From Chloroflexota bacterium (GTDB lineage: Bacteria; Chloroflexota; Dehalococcoidia; Lucifugimonadales; UBA3495), in assembly GCA_028875055.1 (NCBI GenBank), contig JAPPGG010000019.1, positions 1 to 64,000 on the forward strand: a stretch of DNA of 64,000 nt, given 5' to 3'. Position 1 is the first letter of the stretch, and the number at the start of each line of letters is the position of its first letter. Position numbers and translations under genes: made by a program. The notes beneath the pieces were generated by a model. That model saw nothing but the letters and a program-made list of their open reading frames with translations, ran no database searches and was not told the origin of the DNA. This document shows, in pieces, positions 8,220-16,512 of this stretch.

Positions 8220-10007
8220 TTGCTGACAGTTGCCCCTTGCGCCGGCTTGGTCATCCTGGGGAAACTGGATACCGGCGACGGTCCGCAGGTCGAGGCGGGA
8301 CGCGGTGAGCGCGGCGGGAAAGTCGCCGGGGAGGAAGACATTCCGCACAGCAGGGACCGGGACGTGAGGCTGCTGCGTCTGCTGGGGGCCATGCCCTTCC
8401 TGGACCGTATCGAGCTGTCCCAGGTAGCGGGGGATGCCAACCAGCGGGTGTACGAGGAGATCGCCGACCTGACGGAGTTGGGCGTGGTGGCCGGTGTCAG
8501 CCACGGCAGCCCGTTGTTGCCTCCCGCCCGGCGGTATTACCTGACCCGCAAGGGAGTGGAGTGGCTGGCCGACATCAACGGCGTCAGCGAAGAGGAAGCG
8601 CTGCGGCGCTACCCGGTGTCGCGGCGCTGGCAGCGGCTGTTTCTGGAGCGGTTGGACGCGGTGGGGGTGATCTACCGGGTGGCGGCCAGCGTGGCCATTG
8701 TCGCCGGCGGATTGGCGGGCATGGAGTGGTACCGGAGCCGGGCGCTGGACGCGGTGGTTCACCTGCCCGGAGACCGGACCCTGGGGATCGTGCGCCAGGG
8801 GGCCACGTCAGATCGGACCGGGTTCTCCAAGCGGGCCTGGCGGCTGGGCGAGGAGCGCGGTCCCCGGACCGTGCTGGTGCTGGCGCCGGACACGGTGCGG
8901 CTGCGGCACACCCGGCGGCTGATGTCCCAGTTTGGCGGGCTGGCCTTCGTGGCGCTGGAGGAGGACGCGGCCCGGGCCGACCCGGAGGACCGCATCTGGC
9001 GCACGCCGTCGGGCGGATCGTGGTTGGGACTGCCGGACGTGCTGAAGCGCGGCGTCTGGCAGGGCAGGACGCAACCTGAGCCGCCGCTGGTGGAGCTGCG
9101 CTACCCGGATACCGTCGAGATGCCGGAGACCGGGCTGTGGGGGCCGGATTACCTGCTGCCGGCCCTGCTGAAGCCCGGGGAGAAGCGGGTGCTGGACCTG
9201 CTGGCCGACTGGCCCTGGATCACGGCGGCGGAGTTGGAGGGCCTGCTGGGGGTGTCCAAGATGCGGGTGTCCCAGCTGCTGTCCCGGCTGGTGGAGGGCC
9301 GGCTGGTGGAGCGCAAGTTGGCGGGCCGGCGCCGCCACCTGGGGCTGTCCGATTGGGGATTGGCGACGCTGGCCCGGAGGGACCGCACCGCGGTGGGCCG
9401 GTTGCGCCGGCAGTGGAGCGTGGAGATGAGCGGCGGGGGCGACGATGCGGAGTGGTGGCGCAGGGTGTGGGGGCGGCGGAGCCGGCTGCTGGCTAGAAAC
9501 CTGGAGCACACCGAGGCGGTGCACCGGTTCCTGGCGCGGATGTCCCGCCAGGGGAAGGGCGAGGGGTACCGGGTGGTCCAGTACGACCCGCCGCACCGGG
9601 CGTCCCGCCACTTCCGCCACCTGGGGACGCTGCGTTCCATCCACCCGGACGCCTTCGGGATGCTGCGCTGGGAAGAGGAAGGGAAAGAGGAGGACGTGCC
9701 CTTCTTCCTGGAGTGGGAGCGGCGGGCGGTGCGGCCCGGGACCATGGCGGCGCGCCTGGCGCCGTACCTGCGCTACTATGCGTCCCAGCGTCCGCTGGAC
9801 GATCACGGGGCGTGGCCGCTGGCGCTGATCGTGTTCGACGACGCGCTGGCGGAGGCCAACTTCCTGGGGGTGGCGAGAAGGGAGCTGGAGCGCAGCCGGG
9901 TGGACGTGCCCCTGTGGGTGTCCCATAGGGAGTTGGTGGAGGACGTGGGACCCCTGGGCAAAGCCTGGCGCAACCCCGACGTGCTGGAACCCGACTATGC
10001 CTTCTGA
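8220..10007 (+). CDS. Replication-relaxation family protein
   Basis: The frame encodes up to 595 residues, beginning with TTG at 8220. Residues 50-110 (LRLLGAMPFLDRIELSQVAG, then LTELGVVAGV) form a winged-helix DNA-binding domain, and a second winged helix is visible near 330-385 (ITAAELEGLLGVSKMRVSQL). The C-terminal part (residues about 450-560) has the strand pattern of Replic_Relax proteins, ending in VFDDALAEANFLGVARREL. This family is linked to plasmid and integrative-element replication or mobilisation, which fits an island setting. The start is uncertain: the first 48 residues have poor coding character and a GTG at 8364 is an alternative. One hydrophobic stretch near 158-172 is noted. 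Confidence 0.75.
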   Translation: MLTVAPCAGLVILGKLDTGDGPQVEAGRGERGGKVAGEEDIPHSRDRDVRLLRLLGAMPFLDRIELSQVAGDANQRVYEEIADLTELGVVAGVSHGSPLLPPARRYYLTRKGVEWLADINGVSEEEALRRYPVSRRWQRLFLERLDAVGVIYRVAASVAIVAGGLAGMEWYRSRALDAVVHLPGDRTLGIVRQGATSDRTGFSKRAWRLGEERGPRTVLVLAPDTVRLRHTRRLMSQFGGLAFVALEEDAARADPEDRIWRTPSGGSWLGLPDVLKRGVWQGRTQPEPPLVELRYPDTVEMPETGLWGPDYLLPALLKPGEKRVLDLLADWPWITAAELEGLLGVSKMRVSQLLSRLVEGRLVERKLAGRRRHLGLSDWGLATLARRDRTAVGRLRRQWSVEMSGGGDDAEWWRRVWGRRSRLLARNLEHTEAVHRFLARMSRQGKGEGYRVVQYDPPHRASRHFRHLGTLRSIHPDAFGMLRWEEEGKEEDVPFFLEWERRAVRPGTMAARLAPYLRYYASQRPLDDHGAWPLALIVFDDALAEANFLGVARRELERSRVDVPLWVSHRELVEDVGPLGKAWRNPDVLEPDYAF

Positions 10008-10560
10008 TGGCGGTCTCCGGAGGTTCGAAGTCGCCGGGCACGTTGACCCATTTCGGGAGCCACGGCCACGGCCTGGTTGCATTGCGGAGGAACGGAAATG
10101 CAAAAGATCATTCTCCGCTGCCGCCGGCGGGCCAAAGACCGGTTGAGGAGTGATAGTTAGTAAGACCATGTGGCATAATATCAGTGCAAGGTACGCTCAT
10201 GGCCCAAAAATATGGGATTGTCGGCCGATTTTACCCAAGGGTTTGATGATGTGTGAAATTCAATCTAATCTTGGGTTCTCCGTTTCCCATTCCGCACACT
10301 TCGAGAACTGCCGGCGTGAAGGCGTTCACGCGGAATCCAGTTATGACCGGGTGCTTTGAGGCATCGTCGTCCCGGTGTCGAAATTGCCGTCAGAATTGTA
10401 ATCGGCATGGTTTTGATTCATTGGGAAGCCTTTGGTTTCCTACTCATCTGATACGGCTGCAACGGGGCTCGGTTGCCGGCGTATTTTCGGGCTAATCACG
10501 GCTTTCTGCGACGAAATCCCGTGATTGACAGTCTCACGCTCAATTCATAGAATGCGCGGG
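10008..10560. other. Intergenic region, AT-richer than its surroundings
   Basis: About 550 bp with no frame that can be supported. Base composition drops in GC between 10150 and 10500. Nothing was recognised. Confidence 0.3.
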
Positions 10561-10597
10561 CCAATAAAACGGCCCCGGTGGAGCTAACACCGAGGCC
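10561..10597 (-). terminator. Intrinsic terminator on the minus strand
   Basis: Read on the minus strand, GGCC-T-CGGTG, loop TTAGCTC, CACCG-G-GGCC is followed by GTTTTATTGG. The stem spans 10571-10597 with one mismatch. No minus-strand gene ends here, so it either isolates the region or ends an unannotated short transcript. Confidence 0.5.
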
Positions 10598-10662
10598 GCG
10601 GTCGATGGGGAAATGCGCTCCGCCATCGGGCTCAATGTTAGCCCTGTGTTTCCTGAGTGTCC

Positions 10663-10693
10663 AGCCCTGGCGACTGCCGGCAGGGCTTTTTTT
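10663..10693 (+). terminator. Intrinsic terminator on the plus strand
   Basis: AGCCCTG at 10663-10669 pairs with CAGGGCT at 10681-10687, and a run of seven T residues ends at 10693. It stands 216 bases before the zincin gene at 10909. A small hairpin CGATGG...CCATCG (10603-10628) and a possible pairing of GCTAA (10583) with TTAGC (10638) lie just before it, so the whole block could be a short structured RNA. Confidence 0.65.
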
Positions 10694-10820
10694 GTTGGCT
10701 CGGTCACGACGGCGCGCGGCGGTAGTTTTGCTGTCGCCGCAGGGGTTCCGTCATCTGGGTGTCAATGACTCCTGCCGCTTGACCAGTCAAAACGGAGGTG
10801 TATCACGTCAATTTGACCTT

Positions 10821-10899
10821 GGGTGCAAGTGCGCCCTGACCGAAATCGGGCCGTAACCCGTGTCCCGGTTGGTGACCGGGTACGGCACTCCATCAGGAG
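10821..10899 (+). promoter_or_regulatory. Hairpin-rich 5' leader of the zincin operon, occluding its ribosome binding site
   Basis: Consecutive hairpins are visible. GGGTGC-AAGT-GCGCCC lies at 10821-10836. GCCGTA pairs with TACGGC (10850-10855 with 10881-10886), enclosing CCCGGT-TGGTG-ACCGGG. CTCC-ATCA-GGAG at 10888-10899 has the GGAG ribosome binding site in its 3' arm. The ATG follows at 10909. Sequestration of the ribosome binding site suggests translational control. It matches no riboswitch class known to the annotator. Confidence 0.45.
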
Positions 10900-10908
10900 A
10901 CAACAACC

Positions 10909-11433
10909 ATGAGATACATACTGCCTATGGTGGCGCTGTCGATTTTCGTCTTCTCCGTGGCGGCGTTCATCGGCACGACTCCGGCGATACAGGCCCACTA
11001 CCAGCGGTACGACTCCGTCAACGGCGACTGCGAGATCCGCTACGAAGAAGCGACCCAGTACGACTCGGCGCGGAGAGAAGGAGAAAGGATGTGGGAGGCT
11101 CTCCAGGGGAGCAACGATTGCGTAGAAATCGCTCCTGACAACGCAAACACGTCCACGGACCTCAAGGTGAAAGACGTGGACAAGCCGGACGTGACCTGGG
11201 CTGGGTACTACACTTGGTGGCCGATCTTCACGGACCGCATCCGTTACAATGAGCATTACATGGACGACTTCAGCGATTGTAAGAAGGAGTTCGTGGCGGC
11301 ACACGAGTGGGGTCATGCCCAGCGTCTGAAGCATTCGCTAGATGAAAACATCATGCACGAATACATCCTGAACCAGTGTGAACTGGGCGAGCACGATAAG
11401 GAAGACTACCGCGAATACTGGGGTAACCAATAA
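10909..11433 (+). CDS. Small secreted zinc metalloprotease, metzincin-like
   Basis: The 174-residue product starts with a clear signal peptide (residues 1-29). HEWGHAQRLKH near residues 135-145 follows HExxHxxxxxH, the zinc-binding signature of metzincins; the usual glycine at the eighth position is Arg. ENIMHEY shortly afterwards could be the Met-turn. Size and layout resemble snapalysin-type secreted proteases. The stop codon overlaps the start of the next gene (TAATG), so the two are translationally coupled. No propeptide is obvious. Protease function is inferred from the motifs. Confidence 0.7.
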   Translation: MRYILPMVALSIFVFSVAAFIGTTPAIQAHYQRYDSVNGDCEIRYEEATQYDSARREGERMWEALQGSNDCVEIAPDNANTSTDLKVKDVDKPDVTWAGYYTWWPIFTDRIRYNEHYMDDFSDCKKEFVAAHEWGHAQRLKHSLDENIMHEYILNQCELGEHDKEDYREYWGNQ

Positions 11434-12068
11434 TGAGCATCAACATCAGAAAAAAACATGTGGCCTGGACCAGCGTCATTGTCATTTCCCTGGCACTCCT
11501 GGGGATCGCCGTGGGGCAGTACGCCGGAGGTGGACCGGTCCCACTGATTGTGGGTCACCCCCTTCACGTGACGGACATCCACGATGATCAGAAGCTGGCA
11601 GGCATTTCGCACAACGTTTGGTTCGGGCAGGTCGATGCCAAGACCAGCCAGGTGGAGGACAAGGACGACGAGCCTTACACGCTTTACTCCGTGACCGTCC
11701 TGGAGTCCCTGAAGGGCACGCTCCCTGCCCAGGTGGCGGTCGTGCAGTACGGGGTGGACTTCTCGAACGGCACTAAGTACCGCGTCGAGGGAGACCCGGA
11801 CCTATTGGAAGCTGGGAAGTCGTATCTCTTCGTAACCCGCACCAATGCAGCGGGCGATAAGCACACAGTGGTTCCCGGCGTGGGGAACCTGCCATTGGAT
11901 GTGGCGAAAAGGGCGGACAGGTCCACGGTTTTGGAAAGCGATGACGCTAACCGACTCCGGATCCGCTTTCAAGACGCCATCGACAACCAGATCGAATACG
12001 ATCCCAATGAAGGAGAGGGGCCAGCGGAAGGAGATGGTACCGGCGCCTCTCACAACTCGTCGAACTGA
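11433..12068 (+). CDS. Secreted beta-rich protein, NTR/TIMP-like fold possible
   Basis: This 211-residue product has an N-terminal membrane segment (residues 11-28). A domain with alternating beta strands follows (HNVWFGQVDAK, YTLYSVTVLESLKGTLPAQV, AVVQYG, KSYLFVTRT). The pattern VWFGxV...VxVLESLKG...V is seen in bacterial OB-fold/netrin-like secreted proteins. The C-terminal 30 residues are acidic and disordered. No cysteines are present, so a TIMP-style cysteine-zinc mechanism is not possible. Its start overlaps the stop of the zincin gene, so a role as partner, chaperone or inhibitor of that protease is a reasonable but untested idea. Confidence 0.6.
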   Translation: MSINIRKKHVAWTSVIVISLALLGIAVGQYAGGGPVPLIVGHPLHVTDIHDDQKLAGISHNVWFGQVDAKTSQVEDKDDEPYTLYSVTVLESLKGTLPAQVAVVQYGVDFSNGTKYRVEGDPDLLEAGKSYLFVTRTNAAGDKHTVVPGVGNLPLDVAKRADRSTVLESDDANRLRIRFQDAIDNQIEYDPNEGEGPAEGDGTGASHNSSN

Positions 12069-12096
12069 CGAGGTACAGTGCTCTACGCTAGAAGGT

Positions 12097-12128
12097 CTGG
12101 GCCCTTGCTATATCCGGCAGGGGCCCAG
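12097..12128 (+). terminator. Strong hairpin after the zincin operon
   Basis: CTGGGCCC at 12097-12104 pairs with GGGCCCAG at 12121-12128, 28 bases after the stop of the preceding gene. No T-run follows, so it may stabilise the transcript end rather than terminate by itself. Confidence 0.4.
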
Positions 12129-12840
12129 GCTATTGCGGTGGGCCTGATTTCCATAGTCACCTCACGGAAAGAACTAGCACGCCGTTGGCAGCTGCAGAAT
12201 GCTGGGACGATATTAATCGCAATGGCGGGCAACTTTCATCGGTCTTTCGACCATGTACCGAGTAGCGAAATTTCCGCCCGTAGTAACTGGCAGGACCGCT
12301 GCGGGCGTTCGCTGATTGTTGTATGACTCGCCGAATCCGAGTAGTCGCTGGTTTTTCTTTGCAGGACAGTGTCGACCGGCAGGCATCAGGGGTAATTTGC
12401 CCACAAACATAGGACGCTGGTTCCGCAAATGGGCCGCGCTGGTAACCACACGGGGAGATTTCAGGATTTTTAACGGAGTCTTAACATTTTGCACCGCCTT
12501 TTCCTCTGCCAATGTGCCCGGAAGGTTGCGATGATGGAGTCAGGGTCGCGTTATGTTGAAACGCGGCCTTTGTTGTTTTGGGGAGGCTGGAGTGCGCGAT
12601 CAGCGGGTTGTGACAGGCCGTTCCCAATCCGTTGCGGGATGTTTACGAAGATTGTGCCGATAGAAACATTATCCGTCACTTTCGGCACGTGGAGATGACA
12701 CTTTTGAGAGTAAAGTCCCCGGAGGTGGTTTGATCCAACCGAAAGACCGGGCCAGACGGGTGGAGGGTCCCAGGCGAAAACCATTGCTTTGCCCGCGTCA
12801 AGGTGCCGGCGCTGGCGAAATACATTGTCGGAGATACGCC
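12129..12840. other. Intergenic region with an isolated terminator-like hairpin
   Basis: No gene is supported in these 710 bases. GGTCGCGTT-ATGTTGA-AACGCGGCC at 12544-12568 is followed by TTTGTTGTTTT and reads as a plus-strand intrinsic terminator, with no gene recognised before it. It could end an unseen small RNA. Confidence 0.4.
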
Positions 12841-13341
12841 ATGGATATGAGTCCGGAACAGGCCGCAGAGTACAACCGCATGAGGGGTGAATACCTCGGC
12901 TTGATGGCATCGCTCGAGCTGAATTTGACCTGCCTCTTGACGGAGTGGTTGGACGTTGGGAACCATCGGGAAGAATTCCGTCGTTGGTTTATCGAAGCGC
13001 CGATTCCGCTTCGGGCTAAGGTGCGTCTCTACGAAGCGATAACCGAGAATAGCATGATGACCGAGCAGTTCGGTGATCTCCCCAGTCAGATCCGGGAATG
13101 TTACGATTTCCGCAACACGTTGGCCCATTCTTTCGTGCAGTTCAACGGTGTAACGACTTCCAGGGGCGTCGAGGTGCCAGCAGAGCGAGTTTCGCTTGAA
13201 GCTTTGGAGGGCAGCCTCAAGAGGCTGTGGGAGTTGGACAATCTGGTCTTGAACCTGTTGGTGTCGCAGTGGGAAGGGCCTCCGGAGCGGGTCTTCACCG
13301 ACGACTACGCCGATTGGCCATATGGGTTGTTTCTCCCATGA
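12841..13341 (+). CDS. HEPN-like protein (RNxxAH motif)
   Basis: The 166-residue product starts at the ATG at 12841, with CGGAGA upstream; an upstream extension of the frame lacks coding character. It is almost entirely helical. YDFRNTLAHS at about residues 91-100 contains the R-x4-H signature (RNTLAH) of HEPN-domain proteins, many of which are RNases in toxin-antitoxin or defence systems. The gene stands alone but lies about 100 bases before a CopG/PIN toxin-antitoxin pair. No nucleotidyltransferase antitoxin partner is visible. The HEPN call rests on the motif and helical content. Confidence 0.6.
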   Translation: MDMSPEQAAEYNRMRGEYLGLMASLELNLTCLLTEWLDVGNHREEFRRWFIEAPIPLRAKVRLYEAITENSMMTEQFGDLPSQIRECYDFRNTLAHSFVQFNGVTTSRGVEVPAERVSLEALEGSLKRLWELDNLVLNLLVSQWEGPPERVFTDDYADWPYGLFLP

Positions 13342-13449
13342 CTGTTAAGGCCCGTTAGTAGTGCATAGCCAATTCCCCGCCGGGAATCGGTTGACAAGGT
13401 TGCTCCGGTGGCCCAGTATCAGAGTAAGACCGGATAACAAGGGGTGATC

Positions 13450-13707
13450 ATGCCGAGAACGACGAAGACCATCACCTTCTCGTTGCCGCCCGAGATGGCG
13501 GAGCGGCTCGACGAAGCGATGCAGCAGCGGGGGAGGTCCCGCAGCGAGTTTCTGCGGGAGGCGGTGCTCCGTTACATCGAGGAGTGCGAGTGGCGGGAAC
13601 TGCTCCGGTACGGTGAGGAGCGGGCCCGGGAACGGGGCGTCGGCCCGGAGGACGTGGCCGGGCTGGTGGAAGAGTACCGGGCCGAGGAGGATCAGTCCCC
13701 AGCATGA
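13450..13707 (+). CDS. Ribbon-helix-helix antitoxin (CopG family)
   Basis: The 85-residue product begins TTKTITFSLPPEMAERLDEA, a classic ribbon strand followed by GRSRSEFLREAVLRYIEE for the two helices. It starts at the ATG at 13450 behind AAGGGG; a GTG six bases earlier is also in frame. It binds operator DNA as a dimer and is expected to neutralise the PIN toxin, whose start codon overlaps its stop (ATGA). TTGACA at 13391 may be the -35 of an autoregulated promoter, though no good -10 was found at the usual spacing. Confidence 0.85.
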   Translation: MPRTTKTITFSLPPEMAERLDEAMQQRGRSRSEFLREAVLRYIEECEWRELLRYGEERARERGVGPEDVAGLVEEYRAEEDQSPA

Positions 13708-14114
13708 GGGTAGTGCTGGACACCAACGTGATCATCTCGGCCCTGAACTTCCCCGGCAACGAGCGGATGTTGTTGGGGTTGGCCCTGCGGGGCAGGTTCG
13801 AGTTCATCCTGTCGCTGTTCATCCTTGAAGAGGTGGCCGGAGTGCTGACGCGCAAGTTCGGCTGGGATGAGGAGCGCACGAACCAGGCGATACTGACCCT
13901 GGAGAACGCCGCCGTCGTGATTGAGCCGCCGAGATTGGAGGAAGTGATTGAGGGCGGCCACGCGGACAAACGGGTGCTGGAGTGCGCGGTGGCCGCCAAT
14001 GCCGACTACTTGGCGACCGGCGACCGTCGGCATCTGCTGCCCATCGGAGAACACCGGGGCATGACAATCGTCAACGCGCCGCGATTCCTGTCCCTGCTGG
14101 CGGAAGTCCGGTAG
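13704..14114 (+). CDS. PIN-domain toxin
   Basis: This 136-residue product belongs to the 'putative toxin-antitoxin system toxin component, PIN family'. It opens with VVLDTNVIISAL (Asp6) and shows FILEEVAGVL (Glu) and ADYLATGDRRHL, supplying the acidic residues of the PIN RNase site. It overlaps the antitoxin gene by four bases, the standard antitoxin-first layout. It is expected to cleave RNA when freed from the antitoxin. Length is normal and the gene looks intact. Confidence 0.88.
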   Translation: MRVVLDTNVIISALNFPGNERMLLGLALRGRFEFILSLFILEEVAGVLTRKFGWDEERTNQAILTLENAAVVIEPPRLEEVIEGGHADKRVLECAVAANADYLATGDRRHLLPIGEHRGMTIVNAPRFLSLLAEVR

Positions 14115-14152
14115 GCGATAAACGGGCTGCCTCGGTTGCTGACAGTCGGTCC

Positions 14153-14182
14153 TTGACAGAAGCCAATGGGGTGTTTCATGAT
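14153..14182 (+). promoter_or_regulatory. Candidate promoter of the serine recombinase gene
   Basis: TTGACA at 14153-14158 is followed after 18 bases by CATGAT at 14177-14182. A tandem ACTGGGTA repeat follows just downstream (14182-14200), before the start codon at 14233. The tandem copy could be an operator or part of a recombination site. Confidence 0.4.
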
Positions 14183-14232
14183 ACTGGGTAAGACTGGGTA
14201 ATTAGACGCAACAGCAAAAAGGGGATGCACAT

Positions 14233-15828
14233 ATGACGAAAAGGCAGCAGTTTCAAGCCCTGACCCCAGCGGCGCTCTACGCCCGGGTCTCCAGCGACCG
14301 GCAGGACGTGGACCTCTCCGTGGCCGCCCAGCTTAGGGCGCTCAGGGACTACGCCAAGAACAACGGCTACTCCGTGGCCAGGGAGTACGTGGACGAGGCC
14401 GAGAGCGGCAGGATCGCCGATAGGCCCCAGTTCCGGGAGATGATCGACGAGGGAAGCAGGCCCAAGGCCCCTTTCCAGGTCATATTGGTCTGGAAGTTTT
14501 CGAGATTCACCCGCAAGCGGGAGCACGCCGTGGCCTTCAAGGCCCAGTTGCGGCGCAAGGGCATCCGGGTGGTGTCCATCACCGAGCAGGCCGAGGACAG
14601 CGCCACCGGCCGGCTGCTGGAGGGCATCATCGAGTCGGTGGACGAATATTACAGCGAAAATTTAGCTCAAGAGGTCGTTAGGGGAATGCGGGAGGCGGCG
14701 TCCCGGGGTTTCTTCCTGGGCTCCAAGGCTCCCTTCGGCTACAAGCGCATCAAAGTTAGCGACGGGGTTAAGGATCGCCCCACCCTGGAGGTGGACCCGG
14801 TGGCCGCTCCCATCGTGCGGGAGATATTCGAGAGTTCCCGCCGGGGCAACGGGCTGGCGGAAATCTGCAAGGAGCTGAACGGGCGGGGCATCACCAACAA
14901 GGGCAAACGCTGGCAGAAGAACGTGGTCCACTACCTGCTGACCAACGAGGCCTATACCGGAACGGCGGTGTGGGGAGTGAAGAGCAAGAACGAGAAGGTG
15001 GGAGAGCCGGTGCGGGTGGAGAACGCCTGGCCCGCGTTAGTATCACGGGAGCTGTTCGAAGCGGTGCGGCAGGGGTTGCATGAACGGGCGCCTAGCGTCC
15101 AACGGCCCGGGACGGTGGGCAGCCAGTACCTGCTGAGCGGCCTCCTGCGCTGCGGGGTGTGCGGCAAGTCCTACTCGGCCCAGGGAGCCAAGAGCGGGCA
15201 GTTCGCCTACTACGTCTGCTCCAGCCTGTTTCGTGAGGGAGCCGGGGCCTGCACCGCCCGCTACCTGAACGCAACCAAGGTGGAGGACCTGGTGATCGAG
15301 AAGGTCAGGGAGCGGATTCTCACCGAGGAGACCATCACCGAGCTGGTGACCCTGGTGGCCGAGGAGATTGATGCTTTGGCCGGCGAGGTCAACGGCAGGC
15401 TGACCGCCATCAACAGCGAGCTGTCCGACGTGGAGACCCGGTTGGAGAACCTCTACCAGGCCCTGGAGACCCAGCAGTTGCCCATCGAGGTCCTGTCGCC
15501 CCGCATCCTGTCCCTGAAGAGCCGCCAGGACCAGCTTGTGGCGGCGCGGGAGGAAGCCGAGTTCCAGTTGGAGCAGCGGCGGGCGGAGCTGCCCACGTCG
15601 AAGGAGATCAAGGGGTACGTGGCGGACTTCCGCGCACTCTTCCAGGACGGCACTTTCCCGGAGCGGAAGGCCCTGATTCGCAACTTCGTGCAGGGCATCG
15701 AGATCGTGGAGGACGAAGCGGTTCTGACGTACACCATCCCCATGCCCCAGGACGGGGTGACCTCGGAATCGGCCTCGGTTCTTGATTTCGTCCAGTCCGG
15801 CCCGCCATGCTGGACTCGAACTCCGTAG
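14233..15828 (+). CDS. Large serine recombinase
   Basis: The 531-residue product has the resolvase catalytic domain at residues 10-155, with YARVSSDRQ carrying the nucleophile Ser20. A recombinase domain follows (about 170-275; KAPFGYKR, GLAEICKELNGRGI). The zinc ribbon is RCGVCGKSYS and YYVCSSLFREGAGAC, and a coiled-coil arm covers about 370-460. This is the layout of phage and integrative-element integrases. AAAAAGGGG precedes the ATG. The last residues (SGPPCWTRTP) read through DNA resembling a tRNA T-loop on the opposite strand, as seen when an element has integrated beside its integrase. It is the likely mover of the 1-16 kb island. Confidence 0.92.
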   Translation: MTKRQQFQALTPAALYARVSSDRQDVDLSVAAQLRALRDYAKNNGYSVAREYVDEAESGRIADRPQFREMIDEGSRPKAPFQVILVWKFSRFTRKREHAVAFKAQLRRKGIRVVSITEQAEDSATGRLLEGIIESVDEYYSENLAQEVVRGMREAASRGFFLGSKAPFGYKRIKVSDGVKDRPTLEVDPVAAPIVREIFESSRRGNGLAEICKELNGRGITNKGKRWQKNVVHYLLTNEAYTGTAVWGVKSKNEKVGEPVRVENAWPALVSRELFEAVRQGLHERAPSVQRPGTVGSQYLLSGLLRCGVCGKSYSAQGAKSGQFAYYVCSSLFREGAGACTARYLNATKVEDLVIEKVRERILTEETITELVTLVAEEIDALAGEVNGRLTAINSELSDVETRLENLYQALETQQLPIEVLSPRILSLKSRQDQLVAAREEAEFQLEQRRAELPTSKEIKGYVADFRALFQDGTFPERKALIRNFVQGIEIVEDEAVLTYTIPMPQDGVTSESASVLDFVQSGPPCWTRTP

Positions 15829-16512
15829 CTGCCGGCTTAATCTCCATTACTTGAAGGCGTTGTTGCTCTACTAATTGTGATTCGGGCCAATAGTGAGCAC
15901 GTCGCACTGGAATGACTGGCTCAAAGGCATCAAGTTTGGAAACTCTGACGTGGAAGGGTTGTTTACTGCTGCACGAATAAAGTCATCTGCGGCAAGTGAC
16001 TTGTTCTGGACTGCAGAGACATAGGTTCCTGCAAGCATGCTGTATTGTCGTAGGACTAATACACTGAAGGACCGAGAAGGGGGTAAAATGTGGTACAAAA
16101 CTTGTTCATGGGCCTAGTTTCTTGAAATCTGAACGTGTTTCTCATTTAGCACGAATCCCCTCACCTCCACCAACCCGTGCCCGCTTGCCTGTCGCGGGGG
16201 GCCCCAAGGCTTTATTCTCCTGCCTTCTCAGGCGCATCGCCTGGCAGCTTCCACGACGGCTGGCAACCTTCCAACGCATGGCAAGCGAAGAATCTGCTGG
16301 TGAGACTCCGCTGCCGGCAGAATATCGCCCTCCATTGGACGGGATGATGCGGCAGTTCGGGGAAGAGCTTATGGTGGAACAGCCATTCAGCACAGTCCGG
16401 ACCGGTTGGCGGCCAGACGGGGATGCGCCTGGCAGTCACGGCCCTCGCAATGGCGTTGTCAGCGACAGGAAAAGTGCCCGGGAATGGGTGGGGACACGGT
16501 CGCCGGTGGGAC
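15829..16512. other. Intergenic region after the recombinase
   Basis: About 680 bases without a supportable gene. The GC content is lower at 15840-16120 than in the flanks, consistent with an island boundary. The minus-strand frame at 15871-16098 has no ribosome binding site and no recognisable family. Confidence 0.3.

Noticed and set aside
8808-10169. Long antisense ORF of 453 residues
   Set aside because: It is the mirror of the replication-relaxation gene in GC-rich DNA; its His/Arg/Pro/Gln-rich composition is typical of a shadow frame.
10571-10693. Assignment to a known riboswitch class (fluoride, ZTP, guanidine-III or preQ1)
   Set aside because: Key consensus bases of these classes could not be matched; only the hairpins and terminator are reported.
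11433-12068. True TIMP-type metalloprotease inhibitor
   Set aside because: The protein has no cysteines, whereas TIMPs coordinate zinc through an N-terminal cysteine; only a loose fold similarity is proposed.
15799-15875. tRNA gene on the minus strand at the end of the recombinase
   Set aside because: GTTCGAGTCC is present, but flanking T-stem bases do not pair and no acceptor stem is found; kept only as a possible attachment-site fragment.
15871-16098. Minus-strand ORF of 75 residues after the recombinase
   Set aside because: No ribosome binding site and no recognisable motif; region left as intergenic.
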